DNA from: a virus
Strand: one strand, 5' to 3'
Virus record (IMG/VR): IMGVR_UViG_3300025127_000340
Location: 1-21,382 of that record
Length of the DNA stretch: 21,382 bases
Part shown: piece by piece, positions 1 through 6,642 of the stretch
Layout: every line of letters begins with the position of its first letter
Position numbering within the stretch: the first letter of the stretch is position 1
The notes under the pieces: model-generated
Databases searched by the model: none
Told to the model about the DNA's origin: nothing
What the model saw: the letters and a program-made list of their open reading frames with translations, nothing else
Program-made: the position numbers and the translations under genes

Positions 1-1
1 T

Positions 2-202
2 GGGGATGCCTATGAAAATCATGAAAGAGTTGCTACTATGTGGTCAGCAATATTAGGTATTAAAGTTTCTGTAAGAATGGTGTATCTTTGTTTATTGGCC
101 TTGAAGATTTCACGTTTAGTGAAAACACCGCATCATACAGATTCATGGGTCGATATCTGTGGATATGGCGCACTTGGAGCAGAAGAGAAAGATGATAAGT
201 AG
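2..202 (+). CDS. DUF6378-like protein, 3' part only
   Basis: This is the C-terminal 66 residues of a protein that begins before the window. The open frame runs in phase from base 2 to the TAG at 200-202. The visible part contains ENHERVATMWSAILGI, then ALKISRLVKTPHHTDSWVDI and CGYGAL. This matches my memory of the DUF6378 family found in many phages, which has a conserved 'K-x-x-R' helix followed by 'D-S-x-x-D-I-x-G-Y'. That family has no established function; a nucleotide-pool or MazG-like helical role has been suggested by fold-type reasoning only. The stop lies inside the next gene, which starts at 192 (11-bp overlap), so the two are probably translationally coupled. The A+T-rich codon use is like its neighbours. 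Identity is fairly secure from the motif; function is unknown. Confidence 0.75.
   Translation, partial: GDAYENHERVATMWSAILGIKVSVRMVYLCLLALKISRLVKTPHHTDSWVDICGYGALGAEEKDDK
176..191 (+). promoter_or_regulatory. Purine-rich ribosome binding region deciding the start at 192
   Basis: A GGAG at 176-179 is followed by AGAAGAGAAAG at 181-191, directly before the ATG at 192. In-frame starts further upstream (GTG at 159, ATG at 165) lie deep inside the preceding gene and lack such a sequence. A later ATG at 231 would start just before the PP-loop and is a weaker alternative. Confidence 0.45.
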
Positions 203-1025
203 TTATTTCAAACCACATCCTAATCCAACAATGAGGGTCATAAGCTTAGGCGCAGGTGTGCAATCTTCTGTCATGGCACTGATGGCAGAACGTGGAGAGA
301 TAACACCCAAGCCAGACTGTGCAGTATTTGCTGATACACAAGCAGAACCCGATGAGGTTTACACACATCTTGAGTGGCTATCTTCACAACTATCTTATCC
401 AATATATCAAACAACTGCGGGAGACTTACGTAAAAGTATAACAGAAGGCATAAATATCAGAGGCACAAACAGAGATTATTGTGTAGTGCCTTTTCATGTC
501 AAAGATGGTTTTGGACGTAGACAATGTACAACACAGTTTAAAATAGAACCGATACAGAAAAAGTTTAGAGAATTACTTGGTGTAAAGAAAAATCACAAAG
601 TTAAACCAGGAGTTATACTTGAACAATGGATAGGTATAAGTCAAGACGAACTACAACGTGTTAAAGAATCTAGAGACAAGTGGTTATATAATCGATGGCC
701 ACTATTAGAACTAGGCATGAAAAGATATGATTGTCAGAATTGGTTTGCTAAACACTACCCAGAAAAATATCTACCACGATCTGCTTGCACCTTTTGTCCA
801 TACAAAAATAACAATGAATGGCGACACTTAAGAGACAATGATCCTAAAGGTTGGGAAGATGCGGTGGCCGTGGATAAAAAGATAAGAACTACTGGCACAG
901 ATAAAGGACGTGAGCAATTTGTGCACAGATCCTTAAAGCCATTAGATCAAGCTGACTTACAAACAATGGAAGAGAAAGGGCAACTATCATTCTTAGATGA
1001 GTGTGATGGTATGTGTGGTATGTAA
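192..1025 (+). CDS. PP-loop ATPase of the PAPS reductase-like family
   Basis: A 277-aa protein of the adenine nucleotide alpha-hydrolase superfamily, whose members activate a substrate with ATP or handle adenylyl-sulfate. The P-loop-like motif SLGAGVQSSVMALMAE lies at about residues 17-32 and is followed by FADTQAEPDEVY. Further family marks are RRQCTTQFKIEPI at about 115-127, a cysteine pair in SACTFCPYKNN (about 196-206), and a C-terminal tail with two more cysteines, DECDGMCGM. These cysteines could bind a metal or an Fe-S cluster, which is inference. I do not assign assimilatory PAPS reduction, because phage members of this group are usually uncharacterised. Roles in nucleic-acid thiolation or another ATP-dependent modification are equally possible. 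The gene overlaps the DUF6378-like gene by 11 bp and the polymerase start by 1 bp, which suggests work during replication. Confidence 0.85.
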   Translation: MISSYFKPHPNPTMRVISLGAGVQSSVMALMAERGEITPKPDCAVFADTQAEPDEVYTHLEWLSSQLSYPIYQTTAGDLRKSITEGINIRGTNRDYCVVPFHVKDGFGRRQCTTQFKIEPIQKKFRELLGVKKNHKVKPGVILEQWIGISQDELQRVKESRDKWLYNRWPLLELGMKRYDCQNWFAKHYPEKYLPRSACTFCPYKNNNEWRHLRDNDPKGWEDAVAVDKKIRTTGTDKGREQFVHRSLKPLDQADLQTMEEKGQLSFLDECDGMCGM

Positions 1026-2914
1026 TGAAAGATAAAAACACAATAAGTTTCTTAGAACGTATGGAGATGAATACGTTAGAAAAAGAATGGACAGTGCCTC
1101 AATCCTTTCCAGACCTTACTAACTCTAAATATATAGCAATCGACTTAGAAACATGTGATCCAAACTTAATTGAACTTGGCCCAGGATGGACACGTAATGA
1201 TGGGTTTATTGTGGGAGTAGCTATCGCAGCGGGGGATTTCGTGGGATATTATCCCTTTCGGCACCAAGGTGGTGGCAATATACCAGAGCAAAAAGTATTT
1301 TCATGGCTTAGAAAACAGATGGATACACCACACATACCTAAAATTATGCACAATGCAATGTACGATGCGGGATGGCTTAAGTGGGCAAATGTGGATGTAA
1401 AGGGCAAGATTATTGATACAATGATTGCTGCTCCACTTATTAATGAGAACAGATTTAGTTTTGCACTTAATGCTTTGGGTCGTGATTATCTTGGCGAGCG
1501 CAAGGATGAAAAGGTACTAAAGTCAGCAGCTAAGGACTTTGGATTAGATCCTAAAAAAGAACTATGGAAACTACCCTCACAATTTGTAGGGACCTATGCA
1601 GAACAAGATGCGGCTTTGACTCTTAGATTATGGAATCACTTTGAGCCACTGATAAATAAAGAAGAGTTATCAAGTATATTTGAACTAGAAACAAGTCTCA
1701 TACCTTGTGTGTTCGAGATGAGAAGTAAAGGTGTGCGTGTAGATTTAGATAAGGCAGAGCAAACTAAAACTAAATTACTTACAATGAAGAAACAAATACT
1801 CAAAGAAATAAAAGATGATACCAACATAGATGTAGAACCATGGGTGGCAACAAGTGTAGCCAAAGTATTTGACTATCATAATATTCATTACGATGAGACG
1901 GGTGTAAGCAAACAAGCATCCTTTACAAAAGCTTGGTTGCAAAACTGTCCACATCCCATAGCAGCTAAGGTATTAAGACTCCGTGAATTAGACAAGGCGC
2001 ACAATACATTTATCGATAGTATATTGAAGCATAGTTACAAGGGTCGAATACATTGTGAGTTGCATCAACTTCGTAACGATGATGGTGGTACAGTGACGGG
2101 TAGATTCAGTTCTTCTAATCCTAATCTTCAGCAAATACCATCAAGAGATCCAGAGATTAAGCAAATGATTCGAGGTCTATTTATACCTGAAGAAGGCGAG
2201 AAGTGGGGTAGCTTTGACTATAGTAGCCAAGAGCCAAGGTTATTGGTTCACTATTGTGGAGTCGTAAACAAAGGTAATCCTACTGTGGATAACATTATAG
2301 AACAGTATCAACAAGATGATGTTGATTTTCATCAGATGGTTGCAGATATGGCAAACATATCAAGAAAAGAGGCTAAGACAGTTAATCTTGGTATTATGTA
2401 TGGTATGGGCAAACAAAAACTTGCCAACACTTTAGATATTAAATTAGAAGATGCCAATGAGTTATTAGATACTTACCATCGTAGGGTTCCGTTTGTTAAA
2501 CAACTTGCAGATCAAGTAATGTCACGTGCACAAAAGATGGGTAGGGTACGAACTGTGTTAGGCAGATCATGTAGGTTTGATATGTGGGAGCCAAAGACAT
2601 TTGGTTATAATCAACCCTTAAAGTTTGAAGAAGCTGAAAAGAAATATGGCCCAGGTATTAGACGAGCTTTTACGTATAAGGCATTGAATAGATTGATACA
2701 AGGCAGTGCAGCAGATCAAACAAAAAAAGCTATGGTTGATTGTTACAATGAAGGTTTAGTACCTTTGCTTACAGTGCATGACGAACTTTGCTTTAGTATA
2801 AGTTCACAAGAACAAGCAGACAAGATTACTGAAATCATGGAACAAGGTCTTGAGTTAAATGTGCCTAGTAAAGTTGACCAGGAGTTAGGTAATGATTGGG
2901 GCGAAGTCGGTTAA
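1025..2914 (+). CDS. polA: DNA polymerase I-like, family A, with 3'-5' exonuclease domain
   Basis: The replicative polymerase of the phage, 629 aa. The N-terminal proofreading domain has all three exonuclease motifs: IDLET with D40 and E42, HNAMYDAGW with D114, and YAEQDAALTL with Y191 and D195. No 5'-3' nuclease domain is present, as is usual for phage members. The polymerase domain shows motif A FDYSSQEPRLL (D398, E403), motif B RKEAKTVNLGIMYG (K451, L455, Y459) and motif C TVHDELCF (H585, D586, E587), so both metal-binding aspartates are intact. Position 455 corresponds to Phe762 of E. coli Pol I and is Leu here. I chose the ATG at 1025, which overlaps the preceding TAA (TAATG). A GTG at 1013 or the ATGs at 1061 and 1070 are alternatives. 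The 3' end overlaps the lysozyme gene on the other strand by 4 bp. Confidence 0.95.
   Translation: MKDKNTISFLERMEMNTLEKEWTVPQSFPDLTNSKYIAIDLETCDPNLIELGPGWTRNDGFIVGVAIAAGDFVGYYPFRHQGGGNIPEQKVFSWLRKQMDTPHIPKIMHNAMYDAGWLKWANVDVKGKIIDTMIAAPLINENRFSFALNALGRDYLGERKDEKVLKSAAKDFGLDPKKELWKLPSQFVGTYAEQDAALTLRLWNHFEPLINKEELSSIFELETSLIPCVFEMRSKGVRVDLDKAEQTKTKLLTMKKQILKEIKDDTNIDVEPWVATSVAKVFDYHNIHYDETGVSKQASFTKAWLQNCPHPIAAKVLRLRELDKAHNTFIDSILKHSYKGRIHCELHQLRNDDGGTVTGRFSSSNPNLQQIPSRDPEIKQMIRGLFIPEEGEKWGSFDYSSQEPRLLVHYCGVVNKGNPTVDNIIEQYQQDDVDFHQMVADMANISRKEAKTVNLGIMYGMGKQKLANTLDIKLEDANELLDTYHRRVPFVKQLADQVMSRAQKMGRVRTVLGRSCRFDMWEPKTFGYNQPLKFEEAEKKYGPGIRRAFTYKALNRLIQGSAADQTKKAMVDCYNEGLVPLLTVHDELCFSISSQEQADKITEIMEQGLELNVPSKVDQELGNDWGEVG
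2911..2914. other. Shared TTAA: overlapping stop codons of convergent genes
   Basis: The polymerase gene ends with TAA at 2912-2914 on the plus strand. The lysozyme gene ends with TAA read from 2913 to 2911 on the minus strand. Both stops sit in the same 4-base palindrome, so the two transcription units meet with no spacer. No hairpin with a T-tract is visible close to the junction on either side. Confidence 0.9.
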
Positions 2915-3357
2915 GTAGATATGTTTTCCATACGATTAACTAACCTTTCTGCACGTTTAGTTACTTGATCATACCATTTGGAATTACGCATCTCAGATGC
3001 AGCGGATTTCCAGTCACCTTTGTTAACATTCTCACGCATGCGAACAAATTTAGATAAACGAGGCCGCCCAAGATTAAACATCATATTAGCGATAATTAGT
3101 TGTGCTTCTTCTGGTAGATCATCAAAGTTATCATACAATACTTTGCACTCATCTAATGTTACTTGTATGTCCTTATCAAACAAATTGTTAACACGTTCTT
3201 CTGATACTGGTGTGCCAACTGGCTTACCATATTCTTCGTCCCACTCATTGATAAGGTGGCCTATACCTGTCGTAGGTAAATTTAAATGATCGAGGTACAC
3301 GGAATAAACACATCCCTCATCTCTTTTTAGTTCTTCTCTAAGTTGTTCTATGTTCAT
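2911..3357 (-). CDS. T4-type lysozyme (endolysin, GH24)
   Basis: A 148-aa muramidase that cleaves the beta-1,4 bond between N-acetylmuramic acid and N-acetylglucosamine in peptidoglycan. The N-terminus aligns closely with T4 lysozyme: LKRDEG carries E14 (T4 Glu11), YLDH carries D23 (Asp20), and T29 in LPTTGIGHL matches Thr26, with the same spacing. The downstream part has the usual helical lobe (IIANMMFNLG, WYDQVTKRAERLVNRM). Length is close to T4 lysozyme (164 aa) but slightly shorter. No signal peptide or N-terminal membrane anchor is visible, so it should be cytoplasmic and need a holin, or act from the virion. No holin gene is recognisable in this window. The start ATG overlaps the stop of the large gene before it (ATGA, 3354-3357), so its translation is likely coupled to a virion protein. 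Confidence 0.92.
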   Translation of the reverse strand: MNIEQLREELKRDEGCVYSVYLDHLNLPTTGIGHLINEWDEEYGKPVGTPVSEERVNNLFDKDIQVTLDECKVLYDNFDDLPEEAQLIIANMMFNLGRPRLSKFVRMRENVNKGDWKSAASEMRNSKWYDQVTKRAERLVNRMENIST

Positions 3358-6300
3358 TGACTTCCTACTGTTGCTCTAGTTACGGGGTTCGGTACTAATA
3401 TTGGATTAACACCACCCGTAGATCCTACATTAGCGGGTGGTTTTATATCTGGTACGTTAATACCTTTAATATTTGTTATAGCTCTATCTCTTACTTGTTT
3501 TGCCTCTGGTGACATTTTAAAAGGTCCCTCAGATTTTACTGGCACCACTGCTGATGCAGGAGTTATACCCATCTGACCAAGCACTTGTTGTGCAGATGTT
3601 TGCATAAATTGTAAAGCTTGTCCAAAAGCGTCACCACCAGGTTCTCTACTTGCAAGTAAAACTTTCATTACTGAAGGATTTCTTAATGCTCTAGACATTA
3701 CCATGTAAAAAGCAGCAGCGGGAATAGTTGCAAGTGGTGCGGTTAACATTCCATAGAAACCTAAACCAAGAGCAATTGTTGGTGCAGCAAGTCCACCCTT
3801 ACCAGCTAATGATGCGTTAGATACTGCAACCATGTTGTCTGCTAACTTAAATAAATCGTCTGATTGTTGTTTACCAAACATAGTCTCGATTGTTTCTCGT
3901 CCGTAACCACTAAGTGTACTTTGTAAATTTGATCCGAGTCTACCAGAAACAAAAGCTTCTCTAAATGCGGGTGATTCAACATCACCTAACGATTTAAGTA
4001 TTCTTGTCATTGCAGCATCTTGAACTGCGCCAACTGTGTCTGGAGAAAAACCACCGAGTTCTCTTACAGTTCTATCTCCTATTTTTAAACTTCCATTTTG
4101 AAAAGCTTTAATTCTGTTTGCGTTGCCTCTTGTAAACAAATAACTTACCATGCCCTCAGCATCGTTATTAGCAAGAGATTGTATAAACTTGTTACCATCA
4201 AAAGCTTTTAAATTTTCAAGTTCAGAGTTTCTAAATTTAATCACGTTAGCTAACGTTGCATCTGGAAACTGATCCAATACACGTTTATCAAACTGTGCGC
4301 CAGTTTGTTTTAGTAATGTGGACAACTTATTTACTTGTTTAAGTTCATCCGCACCAAACAACACATTCTTTGTAGTGCCTAATTTATCTATCTTATTTGC
4401 TAATTTGATTCCATCTATCTGTTCAACACCATTACGTATTGAAAAGTTACTTGGATCATTAAGTTCTCTTTTAAACCATTCTTTAGCAAATTGTTGCCTA
4501 GTAATGTCTGCGGTAGTTGCACCTATTTTTCTACCTTCACGTATTTTCGTTAACTCATCTTTCTTTTCATTTATTCTTCTTCTAAAAACATTTTTAGTCC
4601 TACCTTCGGTCATACCTCTTAAATATGTTTCTGCTTCATCTATGGAAGTAAATAATCTATTACCAGGACCTACTAAAGAAATTTTTCTAAGAGTGCGATC
4701 TCCTAACTCTAATCCTTCAATACCCGCACTACCTCTAATTATTTTAAGTAATCTTCTAAGACGTTGCGGTTCATTTGGTTTAACTAAATCGTCAAGATAT
4801 TTTGATGGGTCAAACTTCAATGTGCCTCTTTTAGATTCTGAATAAATCTTTTCTGCTATCACATCATCAAATCTTTTCATTCCATTGGCATAATATTGTC
4901 GTGATCTTTGTAAATTATTTAGTCCAGTTTGTAATGTTTGAAGTAATGCGGTTGTTGGCTCACCAGTAAATTGCATACCAGATTGACCTAACAATGATTC
5001 TAAAGATTGTTGATCTGCCCTTGTTAAACCACGACCAGATATGTCTCTAAATTGTCTTAAAATTAATTCTAAATTCATTTCTGCTTGATCAAATGAAGCA
5101 TTAAAAGAATTTTTAAGTGCTTGTAAATTTCCATTTGCAGTTGTAACTTTAAAAGCGTCATCGTACTGCATATCAATTAAAACACGTCTCAAAAACTGTG
5201 CTTTTTCTGGTGTAAGATATGTATATTGAACAGCCTCTTCCGCAGATATTCGTCTGCCAAATCTTTGTTGTGATCTTGTCATTGTTTGTTGAATAGCATC
5301 ATTTATTTCTTTCAATATGGGAGCATCACCAGGAAAACTACCAGTCTTTGCAGCATCATCTAATGCTTGTTTAATTGGAGCTACTGGAATAATTTCGTTG
5401 TTTTTGCCTAAAGACTTAGTAGCTGCACTAAATAGAGAATCTGATTGTTCGTCAAAAATAGCTTTGGATGTAAGCAGTCTTTTAACTAAATCAGCACTTA
5501 ATCTTTCTCCATCTTTTAATGGTCTTATTATGGCATCAATATCATTCTTTATTTGAATATCAAGTGTTTTCTCAGCACTTTTTACTTGATCATCTAATGT
5601 TGAGTATATCTGACCAATGTCACCTTTAAGTTGTTTTTCTAGATTAGTTAAAGCTTCTTGACTAGTGCCCCTTAAACCTTGTAGTTCTTTCATAATTATT
5701 TTAAGATTTTCAGTTGCAGCTTTTTCGTTTGGAAATATTCCTTCATAAATAGCTTGTAATCTATTAAGAACTGGTCTTAGTCCTGGTGCAGCACCTTCTA
5801 TTGTTGGACGAAATCTCTTCTCTAATAATTCTTTAGCTGCCGCTCTGGATGCCTCTGCTTCTGCACCAGCGGGACCTTTGATAAACCTACCAAATACACG
5901 AGATATAAAACGCCCTACACCTTCACCAGTTATACCTAATACACCTTCAAATGCAGCATCTCTTAATATATCAGATGGAGATTGTCTTTGATATCCTTGT
6001 GCAGTTTCATACGCTTCTTCAGCAATTTTACTAACAGCCATGGTTCCACCAACCACAAGAGCAGCGGGTATAAATCCTGCTCCAGACATTGCAAGTCCTG
6101 CAACAAGACCAGTTCCTAATGGCACACCTGCTTGACCAAGAAAGTCTGCAACATCTGAGGATGAGAACCCCTCTTCATCTATAGCAAGATCTTTACCTTC
6201 TCCTAATCCTAAAGCATCTCGTCCTTTTTGATTGATTATAAATCTACCACCAGGATCTTGTGTGTAAGAATCTGCACCTATTTTATCGTCAAGATACGCT

Positions 6301-6641
6301 TTCTTTTCAGCTTGTGTTTCTCTTGCATTTAGTCCTGCTCTAAAACCAAAATCATCTACACCCGTGTCATAATCTACACCAGGCAGTTTAAGATCTTGTA
6401 TTTCACCAGGCTTTGCAGGTTTCATGGTTTGAGGATCAATACCCGCAAGTCTTAATTGTCTAGCATAGTCTTGTATTTCTTCTTTGGATGCAGTCGCTAA
6501 ATTTATACTTGGTTGAGCGGGCTGTTCTTCAAATAATTCTGGTCTAGAAGTTTGCATTTCAGCAATAACAGACTCTACTTGATCTGGTTCAAGTCCCTCA
6601 GTGTCTATAGTTATGCCACTTGGTAATTCAATTAGAGCCAT
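3354..6641 (-). CDS. Large putative internal virion (ejection) protein
   Basis: A 1095-aa protein without a recognised enzymatic motif. After an N-terminal segment (MALIELPSGITIDTEGLEPD) come a hydrophobic Gly/Ala-rich stretch at about residues 172-204, a long Lys/Glu/Gln-rich central part that looks alpha-helical (about 260-940), and a second hydrophobic stretch at about 948-985 containing APLATIPAAAFYMVM. The C-terminus is Pro/Val-rich. Great length, helical character, two membrane-compatible stretches, and a place directly before the lysozyme fit a podovirus internal or core protein ejected into the host envelope, as T7 gp15/gp16 do. A tape-measure role is an alternative if the phage has a long tail. 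The assignment is from architecture and position, not from a clear family motif. The next gene upstream ends 1 bp before this start. Confidence 0.6.
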   Translation of the reverse strand: MALIELPSGITIDTEGLEPDQVESVIAEMQTSRPELFEEQPAQPSINLATASKEEIQDYARQLRLAGIDPQTMKPAKPGEIQDLKLPGVDYDTGVDDFGFRAGLNARETQAEKKAYLDDKIGADSYTQDPGGRFIINQKGRDALGLGEGKDLAIDEEGFSSSDVADFLGQAGVPLGTGLVAGLAMSGAGFIPAALVVGGTMAVSKIAEEAYETAQGYQRQSPSDILRDAAFEGVLGITGEGVGRFISRVFGRFIKGPAGAEAEASRAAAKELLEKRFRPTIEGAAPGLRPVLNRLQAIYEGIFPNEKAATENLKIIMKELQGLRGTSQEALTNLEKQLKGDIGQIYSTLDDQVKSAEKTLDIQIKNDIDAIIRPLKDGERLSADLVKRLLTSKAIFDEQSDSLFSAATKSLGKNNEIIPVAPIKQALDDAAKTGSFPGDAPILKEINDAIQQTMTRSQQRFGRRISAEEAVQYTYLTPEKAQFLRRVLIDMQYDDAFKVTTANGNLQALKNSFNASFDQAEMNLELILRQFRDISGRGLTRADQQSLESLLGQSGMQFTGEPTTALLQTLQTGLNNLQRSRQYYANGMKRFDDVIAEKIYSESKRGTLKFDPSKYLDDLVKPNEPQRLRRLLKIIRGSAGIEGLELGDRTLRKISLVGPGNRLFTSIDEAETYLRGMTEGRTKNVFRRRINEKKDELTKIREGRKIGATTADITRQQFAKEWFKRELNDPSNFSIRNGVEQIDGIKLANKIDKLGTTKNVLFGADELKQVNKLSTLLKQTGAQFDKRVLDQFPDATLANVIKFRNSELENLKAFDGNKFIQSLANNDAEGMVSYLFTRGNANRIKAFQNGSLKIGDRTVRELGGFSPDTVGAVQDAAMTRILKSLGDVESPAFREAFVSGRLGSNLQSTLSGYGRETIETMFGKQQSDDLFKLADNMVAVSNASLAGKGGLAAPTIALGLGFYGMLTAPLATIPAAAFYMVMSRALRNPSVMKVLLASREPGGDAFGQALQFMQTSAQQVLGQMGITPASAVVPVKSEGPFKMSPEAKQVRDRAITNIKGINVPDIKPPANVGSTGGVNPILVPNPVTRATVGSQ

Positions 6642-6642
6642 T

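Noticed and set aside
159-191. Longer start (GTG at 159) for the PP-loop gene
   Set aside because: It would lie fully inside the DUF6378-like gene without a ribosome binding site. The ATG at 192 is preceded by a purine-rich site.
2911-3357. Lysozyme as a hint of a prophage in a bacterial chromosome
   Set aside because: Every gene in the window is phage-type, and no chromosomal gene, integrase or attachment site is visible, so a prophage border is not supported here.
4318-4845. A 175-aa plus-strand open frame
   Set aside because: It is antisense to the 1095-aa gene, with hydrophobic Ser/Leu composition typical of a mirrored frame and no recognisable domain.
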